From Streptomyces sp. RB17 (GTDB lineage: Bacteria > Actinomycetota > Actinomycetes > Streptomycetales > Streptomycetaceae), in contig NZ_WEGL01000017.1 in NCBI RefSeq assembly GCF_009604455.1, positions 1 through 62,883 on the forward strand: a DNA stretch of 62,883 nucleotides, given 5' to 3'. The notes beneath the pieces are model-generated. The model saw only the letters and a program-made list of their open reading frames with translations. It did no database searches and had not been told where the DNA came from. This document shows positions 25,617 to 33,509 of the stretch, piece after piece. A program made the translations under genes and the position numbers. Position 1 is the stretch's first letter, and every line of letters begins with the position of its first letter.

Positions 25617-25791
25617 CGTACGGCGCGGCCAGGGCTACACCCTCCGCGTCCCCGCGGTCCACCGTCAGCTCCTCGGCCACTGCGAGCCGCTCGACAGCCC
25701 TTCAGTGATCCCGGCACAGAACTTCCCCAGTCTGTTGATAACCCGACCGAGCGGGGCGAGGAGCATCCCTGGTCGTTTTCAAGAATCCCCA

Positions 25792-26387
25792 TCAGCGGAT
25801 GCCCAGGCCGCGCAAGTCGCGGCGATAGGTGTCGTAGTCGTAACCACGGTCGGCATACAGCACATCGATGCCGTGCGCTTCCACGATCACGTGATGCTTG
25901 CTGCCGGTCCGGCCCCGGTCCACCGGAGACGGCCCGGTCTTCGCGCCGCCCTTCATCGCCCGCAGGTGCGATCCGTCGACCGCCGCCTGGGACAGATCCA
26001 GCTGGTCGGCCGCCCGCAGCTCGGCGAGCAGCAGTTCGTGCAGGCCTGCCACACCCCGGCCTCATGCCGGTCCCGCAGTCTGCGCCAGCACGTGCTCCCC
26101 GAGCCGTGTCCCAGCTCCTGCGGCAGGAACTCCCAGGGGATCCCCGTGTACAGCACGAACAGGATCCCGCTGAGCACCCGCCGTTCATCCAGCCGTTTGC
26201 GCCCCGGCCACCGGGCACAACGCTCGACCACCGGCAGCAGCGGAGCGATACGCTCCCACAGCCCGTCATCGACCTCCCACGGCCTGCGCTGCCCCATCCC
26301 CACCCCGATCCATCGGATGCAGGCGCAACATCGGCTGACAGCCTGTCATTCCAAGGTGACAACCGGACTCATTTTGCAAGGAGTCCT
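25792..26387 (-). mobile_element. IS5-family element, internally deleted, with one terminus
   Basis: The first frame from 26303 reads MGMGQRRPWEVDDGLWERIA, GKRLDERRVLSGILFVLYTG, IPWEFLPQELGHGSG. A second frame from 26052 reads AADQLDLSQAAVDGSHLRAM, KGGAKTGPSPVDRGRTGSKH and DVLYADRGYDYDTYRRDLRG, then stops. This two-frame layout is normal for IS5 elements expressed by frameshifting. However, the usual stretch between KHHVIVEAHGI and DVLYADRGYD is deleted, and the C-terminal third is missing. The outer end AGGACTCCTTGCAAAATGAG (complement of 26368-26387) is preserved. Confidence 0.75.
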
Positions 26388-26707
26388 AGTACCAGTGCTC
26401 CAGGTGCGGGCGCAGGAGGTCTCACCGAACCTCTGTCGCCCGATGACGCGCCCCGTGACGTGGGTGCCGGCGGGGAGAGCTGTCACGGTCTTGGGTCAAG
26501 ACTTACGAACTTCCTGAGGTGGCGGGGACTCCAGAGGCCGCGCGACCTCGGACATGAGTCCGATGATGGTGCAGCCCAGGGAAGAGCGCCATCAGCTTGG
26601 GAAGCTGCGAGCATTTGCGGCCGGTTGGGGGCTGATTTGGGCGAACGGCTGTGATGCAGCCTCGTCGGGCCCGGTTGCTTTCACCGTGATTCCCCGTTGT
26701 TCCCCGC
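26388..26707. other. Intergenic region, no gene seen
   Basis: No recognisable protein, RNA or repeat. It borders the IS5 terminus on the left. Confidence 0.35.
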
Positions 26708-26992
26708 TTGTTCTGGCGCACGTATGGTGCGGTGCCGCATGCGCGTCCTTTCGAATGCGGTGTCCGCATCTCGTGCCATGACCCTCGGGTGCTGCAGATC
26801 CCGGGATACGAAGGCGGCCCTCTGGTCGCGGGGAACGCCTATCTGGACGACCCCTTGTTCTGGCCGGTGCACCTCGGTACCTGTTTGCGCGGTGTGGACG
26901 CGCAACGAGCTGCGTTCGGTGCCGACTGGGACGCGGCCATGGGCACGCTGTGGGCACAGCGTGGAAGGACGCCGGCCGCAGCGCTTGCGTGA
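26708..26992 (+). CDS. Hypothetical protein, doubtful
   Basis: A 94-residue frame from TTG 26708 with protein-like composition: RPFECGVRISCHDPRVLQIP, GYEGGPLVAGNAYLDDPLFW, PVHLGTCLRGVDAQRAAFGA. No ribosome site is visible, and I know no family. The opposite-strand frames over the same DNA look like shadows. It may be real, partial or chance. Confidence 0.3.
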   Translation: MFWRTYGAVPHARPFECGVRISCHDPRVLQIPGYEGGPLVAGNAYLDDPLFWPVHLGTCLRGVDAQRAAFGADWDAAMGTLWAQRGRTPAAALA

Positions 26993-27187
26993 AGGGGCTC
27001 TGCGCTCGGCGCCGCTGTCTCCGTCGACCAGCCCGGCGGCCCTTGGCGAGTGCACAGCCCTTCCGGCGGGGTGCGCCTCCCGGGGCGAGGACGGCATCGG
27101 TTTGGCAGCAGCGGACCGGCGACTTTCCGGGCCGTGCTCCCCTTCGGCCGCAAGACGGCGTTCGGGATACGGCACGCGCCCGCGTGT

Positions 27188-27538
27188 TCAGGCGGAGCCG
27201 GAGCCGGAACTGCCCGCCGACTGGCTGGCGGCACGGCGGTACTCGGCGTTGATGCGCTGCGCTTCCTCGAGTTGGTCCTCGAGGATGACGATGCGGCACG
27301 CGGCCTCGATCGGAGTCCCCTTGTCGACGAGCTCGCGGGCGCGCGCGGCGATCCGCAGCTGGTAGCGGGAGTACCGGCGATGTCCTCCCTCGGAGCGGAG
27401 CGGAGTGATCAGACGAGCCTCACCGATGGCCCGGAGGAACGCCGGGGTGGTGCCGAGCATCTCGGCTGCCCGGCCCATGGTGTAGGCGGGGTAGTCGTCG
27501 TCGTCCAGACGATCATTCAGGGGGTTGTCCGATGTCAT
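27188..27538 (-). CDS. MerR-type helix-turn-helix regulator
   Basis: A 116-residue protein with a MerR-like winged helix: YTMGRAAEMLGTTPAFLRAI, GEARLITPLRSEGGHRRYSR, YQLRIAARARELVDKGTPIE, followed by a short coiled segment (ILEDQLEEAQRINAEYRRAA) and a Ser/Gly tail. There is no effector domain, so it resembles HspR-like or BldC-like compact regulators. GAGG lies five bases before ATG 27538; an upstream ATG at 27586 is less likely. A perfect 32-bp palindrome sits 26 bp upstream of the start and may be its own operator or an upstream terminator. Confidence 0.75.
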   Translation of the reverse strand: MTSDNPLNDRLDDDDYPAYTMGRAAEMLGTTPAFLRAIGEARLITPLRSEGGHRRYSRYQLRIAARARELVDKGTPIEAACRIVILEDQLEEAQRINAEYRRAASQSAGSSGSGSA

Positions 27539-27563
27539 GTCACCTCGCTGTGTAACGCGTCGA

Positions 27564-27595
27564 GGGGCCCTGGTGCCGTACGGCACCAGGGCCCC
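27564..27595. repeat. Perfect 32-bp palindrome upstream of the MerR-type gene
   Basis: Arms GGGGCCCTGGTGCCG and CGGCACCAGGGCCCC meet at a central TA with no mismatch. As RNA it would fold into a 14-15 bp stem. It lies in the 5' leader of the leftward MerR-type gene. A bidirectional terminator or an operator are the two simplest readings; there is no U tract on either side. Confidence 0.7.
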
Positions 27596-27841
27596 GAAGG
27601 AAATTCAACACCATCTGTCGGCCCTACTGCTGTGCCGACCTTCTGTTTCCGCTACCCGGCCCGGCAGGGGGGGTGCGGGGGATCGCTGCTGCTTGACCGG
27701 GGACCACCATCCATTCCGGGGTCTTGCGGTACCCGGGCCGAGTGCTTCTCGGGCCGGGCGATCCTGATGGCGTCTGCTCCTCCGTTCCTCTCTGAACCAA
27801 CCACTCAGTGAACCGGTACTGCTGTTGGCAGCTCCTCGACG

Positions 27842-27975
27842 TGCGAGCCGCCCAGTGCGGCTCTCAGTCCCGTCACCGTTCTGGTAACACTCTGGCTTCG
27901 AGGCTCGAGAGCCGCACTGACCTGCGTACTTCGTATTCAGGCACCCGCCAGTTCGTGTCTGGCGGGTCTTGTTCG
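27842..27975 (+). ncRNA. Candidate small structured RNA
   Basis: A 12-bp perfect stem, AGTGCGGCTCTC (27854-27865) with GAGAGCCGCACT (27907-27918), closes a 41-nt loop. About 25 bp on, an intrinsic terminator (27943-27967) is followed by CTTGTTCG. No protein frame fits the segment. Stem plus terminator in a 640-bp gene-free gap is the layout of a small regulatory RNA of about 120 nt. The promoter is not identified, so the 5' end is a guess. Confidence 0.4.
27943..27967 (+). terminator. Intrinsic terminator
   Basis: ACCCGCCAG / CTGGCGGGT, a perfect 9-bp stem with a 7-nt loop, followed by the T-containing CTTGTTCGT. This is one of the few classical-looking terminators in the window; orientation favours rightward transcription. 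Confidence 0.6.
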
Positions 27976-28015
27976 TCCGTGTCTACGAGAAGAAGCGTAC
28001 CCACATCAGGAACGA

Positions 28016-28041
28016 AAATCTACTCATGCAAGAGTAGATTT
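28016..28041. promoter_or_regulatory. AT-rich perfect inverted repeat
   Basis: AAATCTACTC and GAGTAGATTT are perfect 10-bp arms around ATGCAA, strikingly AT-rich for this genome. It lies 138 bp upstream of the GvpU-like gene. The size and symmetry suit a dimeric regulator operator; a terminator is the alternative. Confidence 0.5.
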
Positions 28042-28178
28042 CACCCTTCTGGTGGAGGAAGAAGCCTGCCGCGTTCGGGCCTCACCGGTTAGCGGAGGCC
28101 GCCTCCTGCCGAGCGCGCCAACTGCTTCAGCCCCACGGGCGGTTCCTGATACAGGTGGGCCGCATATGCTGTGCTGTC

Positions 28179-28553
28179 ATGTCGAACCCTGATGAGCTGC
28201 TCGTCGCCATCTCCGCCGCGGTGGAGTCCGAGCGAAGCAATCAGATGTCGCTGACCGTGGTCGTCGGCGGCGCCGTCATCACCGGCCGGCTGGCTCCCGA
28301 GGCGGTGTGGAGGGAGCGGGTGGCGGAGGTCCTGAAGGACTCGGACCGTCTCGGCCCGTTCTCGGACGTCTTTGCGCGCGGTCCGCGAGGGAACCGGCCC
28401 GGTCGCGGCGAGGCACCCACGCATCTGCACTTTCATCTCGCCCGGATCCTGCAGGGCAGCCTCGGCATCCCGGAGACGGGCGGCATGTACCGAGTCGCGA
28501 TCAAGGACGTCAGCGCATGGACCGTAGGAGATCTCATCCACTTCGACCGGTGA
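28179..28553 (+). CDS. GvpU-like gas-vesicle accessory protein
   Basis: A 124-residue protein, MSNPDELLVAISAAVESERS, with LTVVVGGAVITGRLAPEAVW, THLHFHLARILQG and ETGGMYRVAIKDVSAWTVGD. It resembles proteins annotated as GvpU in Streptomyces, an accessory protein of uncertain role in gas-vesicle clusters. No other gvp gene is in the window, so it is either an orphan or has another role. ATG 28179 begins the conserved sequence; an upstream ATG (28155) is possible. Confidence 0.6.
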   Translation: MSNPDELLVAISAAVESERSNQMSLTVVVGGAVITGRLAPEAVWRERVAEVLKDSDRLGPFSDVFARGPRGNRPGRGEAPTHLHFHLARILQGSLGIPETGGMYRVAIKDVSAWTVGDLIHFDR

Positions 28554-28631
28554 GACGTTGCCTCCGCCCCGTTGCCCGGGGCTTTCCGAGCGGACGGCGA
28601 CACAGCGGTGGGGGCGGTCTCCCGCCCGTCC

Positions 28632-28952
28632 TCATACGGCCACAGGGCCGGTGCCGCCGAGCAGTGCGGACGCGGTTTGGAGGGCGGTGGGTCCACCCGC
28701 GCCCACGGGCGCGCCCTCGGGGCGGTCGTGGCAGGTGAAGCCGAGACGCGTCATGGCCCGCACGACTTCGGCGGCGGTGAAGTCACGGGGGTCCTGTCGC
28801 GTGATGACCTGGCCCACCTGCTTGACGGGGTAGCGGCGGCGGCCGATGGTCACGGACGCCCCCGTGACGAGCTCGGGCCTGACGCCCTTCATCGAGGCCA
28901 GCACCCCGGTCCTGGTCAGGTCGAACGGGTACCGGGCGATGACACAGCGCAT
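28632..28952 (-). CDS. SCO5918-family protein
   Basis: A 106-residue protein whose opening MRCVIARYPFDLTRTGVLAS and core GRRRYPVKQVGQVITRQDPR, AAEVVRAMTRLGFTCHD match the SCO5918 family of Streptomyces. The function is unknown. It is the last gene of a leftward cluster that starts with csp and the DEAD-box helicase, an order conserved in S. coelicolor (SCO5918-SCO5921), suggesting a link to RNA metabolism in the cold. Confidence 0.8.
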   Translation of the reverse strand: MRCVIARYPFDLTRTGVLASMKGVRPELVTGASVTIGRRRYPVKQVGQVITRQDPRDFTAAEVVRAMTRLGFTCHDRPEGAPVGAGGPTALQTASALLGGTGPVAV

Positions 28953-29013
28953 GATGCCTCACAGGGGAGAAGTCGCGTGGAAGAGGAGAACGGGCCGCCC
29001 GGGGCGAGACGGA

Positions 29014-29361
29014 TCAGCACGAGAGGGCGGCTACGCCCGGAACCCGGCCGTACTCACCGACGCCGCCCGAGCGGCCGCCGGGCGAGGGCAGTGGTCCGTC
29101 GAGGACGTCCCGCAGACGGATCCGGTCCGTGTGCGCGGAACTGTCGCGGAGAACGGCGAGCCGGACCCGGGTGACCGAGCCTGTGCTCTCGTCGTCCCCG
29201 TCGCACACTGTCAGGTACTCGACCCGGGCACCCGCCATGACGGCCAGAGCCACCTCGACGGTCATGTCATCACATACCCGAAGCCCGTGCCCTTCGATGT
29301 CCTCGACCGCGGTCACGGGAGCAGGGTCCGGCATACGGTACTGCGTCCGCGCTGGCGTCAA
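29014..29361 (-). CDS. Conserved small protein of the cold-shock cluster (SCO5919-like)
   Basis: A 115-residue protein from TTG 29361, six bases after AAGGAG. ATG 29334 is an alternative start. Core: VTAVEDIEGHGLRVCDDMTV, EVALAVMAGARVEYLTVCDG, VTRVRLAVLRDSSAHTDRIR, LRDVLDGP, a layout recalling single CBS-like modules. It lies between the SCO5918-like gene and the helicase, in the position of SCO5919. The role is unknown. Confidence 0.65.
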   Translation of the reverse strand: MTPARTQYRMPDPAPVTAVEDIEGHGLRVCDDMTVEVALAVMAGARVEYLTVCDGDDESTGSVTRVRLAVLRDSSAHTDRIRLRDVLDGPLPSPGGRSGGVGEYGRVPGVAALSC

Positions 29362-29465
29362 GGGTGTCTCCTTCGGTGGGGGATGGTCGGCTTGGCGGCC
29401 CTTGCGGCCCCGGGAGAGCACGGCGGCTTCCGGGAGGCCAAGGGGGCTCCGGGGACTGCGCCGGC

Positions 29466-30956
29466 CTAAGCAGCCGAGTCGTTCCCGGGCCGCCACTGTG
29501 CCCTGCGGCGCACCCCCGCGCCGACGGGTCGGCCCTGGCCGGTGCGGCCCCGGCGGTCCCGGGACGGCGAAGGCGCGCGGCGGGTGCGTTCCACGACAGG
29601 CGCGGTGATGACCACGGGAACCCCGGAGGGCGCCTGGGCACCCGTGATGCGGCTCAGCTCCGCCTCGCCCGAGCGGACCGGGGTGATGTGCGGGGTGATG
29701 CCGGCCGAAGCCATCAGCCGGGTCATGCCGCGGCGCTGGTCGGGGGTCACCAGGGTGACGACGCTGCCGGACTCCCCGGCGCGCGCCGTACGGCCGCCAC
29801 GGTGCAGGTAGTCCTTGTGGTCGCTGGGCGGGTCCACGTTGACGACCAGGTCGAGACTGTCGACGTGGATGCCGCGGGCCGCGACGTTGGTGGCTACCAG
29901 GACGGTGATGTGACCGTCCTTGAACTGCGCCAGGGTCCGGGTGCGCTGCGGCTGGGACCGGCCACCGTGCAGGGCCGCGGCGCGGACACCGCTGCTCAGC
30001 AGGTGCTTGGTCAGCCGGTCCACGGCGTGCTTGGTGTCCAGGAACATGATGACCCGGCCGTCCCGGGCCGCGATCTCGGTGGTCGTGCGGTGCTTGTCCG
30101 CGTCGTGCACGTGGAGTACGTGGTGCTCCATCGTGGTGACGGCACCGGCCGACGGGTCGACGGAGTGCACCACCGGGTCGGTCAGGTAGCGGCGGACCAG
30201 CAGGTCGACGTTGCGGTCCAGAGTGGCCGAGAACAACATCCGCTGGCCCTCGGGGCACACCTGGTCGAGCAGGGCGGTGACCTGGGGCATGAAGCCCATG
30301 TCGGTCATCTGGTCGGCCTCGTCGAGCACCGTGGTGCCGACGTCGACGAGCCGGCAGTCGCCCCGGTCGATGAGGTCCTTGAGCCGACCGGGCGTCGCGA
30401 CGACCACCTCCGCGCCGGCACGCAGCGCACCGGCCTGCCTGCCGATGGACATTCCACCGACGACGGTGGCGAGCCGCAGGCTCACCGAGCGGGCGTAGGG
30501 AGCGAGCGCGTCGGTGACCTGTTGGGCCAGCTCACGGGTGGGGACGAGGATCAGGGCCAGTGGCCGGCGCGGCTCGGCGCGCCGGCCCGCCGCACGGGCC
30601 AGTACCGCGAGGCCGAAGGCGAGGGTCTTGCCCGACCCGGTGCGGCCGCGACCGAGTACGTCACGGCCGGCCAGGGAGTTCGGCAGGGTCGCCGCCTGGA
30701 TCGGGAACGGTACGGTCACACCTTCGTGGACGAGCGTGGTCAGCAACGGAGCCGGCATGGCGAGATCGGCGAACGACTCGACAGCGGGCAACGCGGGCGT
30801 GACCGTCTTCGGAAGCGCGAACTCGCCCCCCGCGGGCTGCCGGTTTCCGGAACCGGCGGAACGGCGCGGAACGCCGGAGCGGCCTGCGGCGGCGCTTCCT
30901 CCGAAGCGGTCGTATGTGCGATGGGTGCGTGCGCGAGTGGTACGTGTGCGGTTCAT
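29466..30956 (-). CDS. DEAD-box ATP-dependent RNA helicase
   Basis: A 496-residue helicase with the full motif set: Q motif region FPIQAATLP, motif I GRGRTGSGKT, Ia PTRELAQQV, Ib TPGRLKDL, II LDEADQM (DEAD), III SAT, IV-VI with ATNVAARGIHVDSLDLVVNV and HRGGRTARAG. The N- and C-terminal extensions are Arg/Gly-rich and probably bind RNA (GRTGQGRPVGAGVRRRAQW). It corresponds to SCO5920, downstream of the cold-shock gene, and likely unwinds structured mRNA at low temperature. ATG 30956 has AAGG upstream. Confidence 0.92.
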   Translation of the reverse strand: MNRTRTTRARTHRTYDRFGGSAAAGRSGVPRRSAGSGNRQPAGGEFALPKTVTPALPAVESFADLAMPAPLLTTLVHEGVTVPFPIQAATLPNSLAGRDVLGRGRTGSGKTLAFGLAVLARAAGRRAEPRRPLALILVPTRELAQQVTDALAPYARSVSLRLATVVGGMSIGRQAGALRAGAEVVVATPGRLKDLIDRGDCRLVDVGTTVLDEADQMTDMGFMPQVTALLDQVCPEGQRMLFSATLDRNVDLLVRRYLTDPVVHSVDPSAGAVTTMEHHVLHVHDADKHRTTTEIAARDGRVIMFLDTKHAVDRLTKHLLSSGVRAAALHGGRSQPQRTRTLAQFKDGHITVLVATNVAARGIHVDSLDLVVNVDPPSDHKDYLHRGGRTARAGESGSVVTLVTPDQRRGMTRLMASAGITPHITPVRSGEAELSRITGAQAPSGVPVVITAPVVERTRRAPSPSRDRRGRTGQGRPVGAGVRRRAQWRPGNDSAA

Positions 30957-31075
30957 GCGGAACCTTCCTCGATGCGGGCACGTATCAAGGAATTTCCGCA
31001 GCAGAATGAGCGGCGCAGGGAATCGCGAGAACGGGCCGAAAAATCACAGAGTCGAATCACCCTGGGAATGAAGCG

Positions 31076-31111
31076 AGCTGGGGCCCGCACCCCAAGGTGC
31101 GGGCCCCAGCT
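31076..31111 (-). terminator. Terminator between csp and the helicase gene
   Basis: AGCTGGGGCCCGCACC and GGTGCGGGCCCCAGCT form a perfect 16-bp stem with a CCAA loop, 26 bp after the csp stop. It should end most csp transcripts, leaving read-through or a separate promoter for the helicase. Confidence 0.8.
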
Positions 31112-31137
31112 GCGAAGTATGCGTCAGCGCCGGTGCG

Positions 31138-31341
31138 TCAGGCGGGAACGATGTTCTCGGCAGTCGGGCCCTTCTGGCCCTGCGCGATATCGAACGACAC
31201 CTTCTGGCCTTCCAGCAGCTCGCGGAAGCCCTGGGTGGCGATGTTCGAGTAGTGGGCGAAGACGTCGGCGCCGCCGCCGTCCTGCTCGATGAAGCCGAAG
31301 CCCTTTTCCGCGTTGAACCACTTCACAGTGCCAGTAGCCAT
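31138..31341 (-). CDS. Cold-shock domain protein
   Basis: A 67-residue CspA-type protein, MATGTVKWFNAEKGFGFIEQ, with RNP1 (KGFGFIE) and RNP2-like DVFAHYSNI motifs for single-stranded nucleic-acid binding. GGAG precedes ATG 31341 by eight bases. A leader of up to 200 nt before the next recognisable feature would allow the temperature-dependent structure known in csp mRNAs, but none is demonstrable by eye. It corresponds to SCO5921 in the conserved cluster. Confidence 0.93.
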   Translation of the reverse strand: MATGTVKWFNAEKGFGFIEQDGGGADVFAHYSNIATQGFRELLEGQKVSFDIAQGQKGPTAENIVPA

Positions 31342-31865
31342 GTTGTTTCTCCTTCGGAGGCGGTATCGGGAATACGCCCTGTGCGCATTCCGTGTCGCCG
31401 TGATGATCGGCCGTCGGAAAAACCTTCTGGCAACCACACCTGCAACTGAGATCGACAGTAGCACGGTGCGATCGGCCTTGCACGGTCGATAATTCCGCTC
31501 CGCCGGGCGGTCGAGGAATACTCACCGTACCCCGCACCCATTTCTCATTTCACGGGCACAGATATTGCTCTCCGCGGACGCGGCCTTCCTGCCGTGCGCT
31601 TCCGCCCGCAGCCCTGTGACCTCCCTCGACGGGACATGTGCCGCTGCCACCGTCGTCAGCGGATGGCACAACAGCGAACACGCCCGAGACTCCCATACCG
31701 CAATAAAGGTCACATCCCCCGTGAAGAGCGTGCCGGCCGGCGTCGACGGTGATCGGGCTCACGTCGGTCAGGTAGATCCCGGAGATGGGAGGAAGCACGG
31801 GGAGTAGCGCGGGATGGGCGAGGCGAGTCCCGTGTTCGCACCGGCTCCCGAAGACGGGTGGCCTC
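31342..31865. other. csp upstream region and unassigned sequence
   Basis: The right flank of csp should hold its promoter and leader. Between about 31560 and 31830 two leftward frames carry protein-like pieces (SGIYLTDVSPITVDAG, then LFTGDVTFIAVWESRACSLL) that could be one frameshifted gene, but no family is recognised. Confidence 0.35.
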
Positions 31866-32380
31866 ATGACCGGCTCCGATTCACCCTCTGATTCCCGGCA
31901 TCTGCTGAGCGGTGTTCACGTGATTCCCGGCATCTGCCGAGCGGTGTTCACGAGGCCGTACGGCCGGGGTGCGCGCTCCTCCGGTTGGAGACTACGGAGT
32001 CGCGGGAAGGTGTCCTGGATGGTGCGTGGTTGCCGCGGTCGCGCGACATCGCTTCCGAGCTGCCCGCACTGCTGACCGCCCTCACCAGGCACCTCGGACC
32101 CGTGACCCGCGTCGGGCTGGACACCGTGGCCTGGGCAGGGCTCCCGACGCGGATCGTCGTCGACGACCGGGTGGTGCATATCGACTCCTTCCCCGTGGGT
32201 GACGACACCATCCTGATCACCCGGGGTGACCAGGATCTCTTCTCGCTGCTGGTGGTCCCGCCGACCGCGACACCCGAGGCCGCCCGCGCCGCGATGGCCC
32301 AAGCAGTGCGGGCAGACAACGTCAGCCAGGCGGAACAGATCCTCATCGATACCGGAAGCGGGCAGGAGCCGTCGGACTGA
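31866..32380 (+). pseudogene. DUF5994 protein gene split by a 32-bp tandem duplication
   Basis: ATG 31866 opens MTGSDSPSDSRHLLSGVH, after which the frame is lost. A second frame resumes with SGVHEAVRPGCALLRLETTE, SREGVLDGAWLPRSRDIASE and runs to 32380 with DUF5994 features (DGAW, GDQDLFSLLVVPP). Removing one copy of the repeated 32 bp (31889-31920 / 31921-31952) joins the two parts into one continuous protein of about 160 residues. The gene is therefore broken exactly by the duplication. Internal starts (TTG 31985) could still give a shortened product. Confidence 0.75.
31889..31952. repeat. 32-bp tandem duplication inside the DUF5994 gene
   Basis: Two adjacent 32-bp copies, each beginning TGATTCCCGGCATCTGC and ending GCGGTGTTCACG, differing at one base (T in copy one, C in copy two). 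The unit length is not a multiple of three, so it shifts the reading frame. Copy loss by slippage or recombination would restore the gene. Confidence 0.9.
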
Positions 32381-32429
32381 TGCGCCGCACCTGGACCGAG
32401 GCAGGTGAGGTCAGCCGCGCCACTCCACC

Positions 32430-32951
32430 ATGAGCAGCGCCGCGCAGCAGCTCGAGGAGCGCATCGAGGAACTGGACGATCTGCTCTTCGCCGAAAGCAG
32501 CCGACAGATCCAGACCGTTCAGCGCCGTTCCTACGCTCTACGGAAATCACTGGTTCGGCTTCGTCGCGTCGTGCTGCCCATGCGGGAGGTCGTCAACGCC
32601 CTCATGCGCCCCGACCTCAAGGTCGTCGACGGCCCCCTGCTGCCGTACTACCGCGATGTGTACGACCACGTGCTGCGTGCCAGTGAGTGGACGGAGTCAC
32701 TGCGCGACCTGGTGGAATCGGTGCTGGAGGCCAACCTGTCGGTGCAGGCCAACGCGATGAACCTGGTCATGAAGAAGGTGACGAGTTGGGCTGCGATCAT
32801 CGCCGTGCCTACGGCGATCACCGGCTTCTACGGGCAGAACCTCCCCTACCCGGGCTTCGGACACCAGTCGGGGTTCATCGTCTCCAGCACCGTAATCGCC
32901 GTTGCCTCTCTGATGCTGTACTTCGCTTTCAGGCACTGGGACTGGCTCTGA
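32430..32951 (+). CDS. CorA-like divalent-cation channel, C-terminal half only
   Basis: A 173-residue frame with the stalk helix (RSYALRKSLVRLRRVVLPMR, EVVNALMRPDL) and two membrane segments around VTSWAAIIAVPTAITGFYGQ and FIVSSTVIAVASLMLYFAFR. The selectivity-loop signature reads YGQN instead of the usual GMN, a known actinobacterial variant. The N-terminal cytoplasmic alpha/beta domain (about 150-200 residues) is missing, and an in-frame stop lies 23 bp upstream of ATG 32430. It is either a truncated remnant or a short membrane protein. A magnesium-transport role is unlikely without the sensor domain. Confidence 0.7.
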   Translation: MSSAAQQLEERIEELDDLLFAESSRQIQTVQRRSYALRKSLVRLRRVVLPMREVVNALMRPDLKVVDGPLLPYYRDVYDHVLRASEWTESLRDLVESVLEANLSVQANAMNLVMKKVTSWAAIIAVPTAITGFYGQNLPYPGFGHQSGFIVSSTVIAVASLMLYFAFRHWDWL

Positions 32952-33092
32952 CCGCACACGCTTCTGCGTGCTGGTCGGCAGAAGAGCACAGGGAGCCGGA
33001 ACCCGCACTTGGTTCCCCGAGGGCTCCCAAAACGGCTCCGCAAACCGTTCAGGGGCCTGGGGCTGCACTGTCGGGGTGGCGGAACCGGGCTG

Positions 33093-33445
33093 ATGATCCG
33101 AGGGCGCAGGGTGGCTCGGTCGAAGCCCTGGGAAGTCGACGATGAGCTGTGGGCGGTGATCGAGCCGCTGCTGCCCGAGGTCGAACGTCGGACGCGGCAC
33201 GCCGGCTGCACGCGGTATCCAGACCGTTTGGTGTTCCAGGGCATCCTGCCCGTCCTGCACACCGGGATCGCCTGGGAACACCAGCCGCAACAACTCGGCC
33301 TCGGCTCGGGCATGACCTGCTGGCGCCGCCTGGCCGAGTGGACCGAAGCCGGATCCGCCGGGAGATCCGCGACGACATCCACGAGGCCTTCCTCACCCTC
33401 GAATGCGCCCTCATCTGCTGGAGGCGCTTGAAGTCATCGCAATAG
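33093..33445 (+). mobile_element. IS5-family transposase remnant with internal deletion
   Basis: Rightward frame: KPWEVDDELWAVIEPLLPEV, FQGILPVLHTGIAWEHQPQQ, LGLGSGMTCWRRLAEWTEAG (N-terminal third). After about 33350 a different frame gives REIRDDIHEAFLTLECALIC, WRRLK and a stop (C-terminal end). The catalytic middle is deleted. What is left resembles a short non-autonomous derivative. Confidence 0.78.
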
Positions 33446-33509
33446 GAGTTCTTTGAACTTCAACAAGGCGACAGTCTGGTCAGCCGGTTGACTCGGGCGA
33501 GGCCAAGAA

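Noticed and set aside
27854..27918. tRNA gene
   Set aside because: A contiguous 12-bp stem, no T-arm GTTCRA consensus and no cloverleaf.
31550..31867. Leftward 105-codon frame near csp
   Set aside because: Only partly protein-like, possibly a frameshifted unknown; not enough to call a gene.
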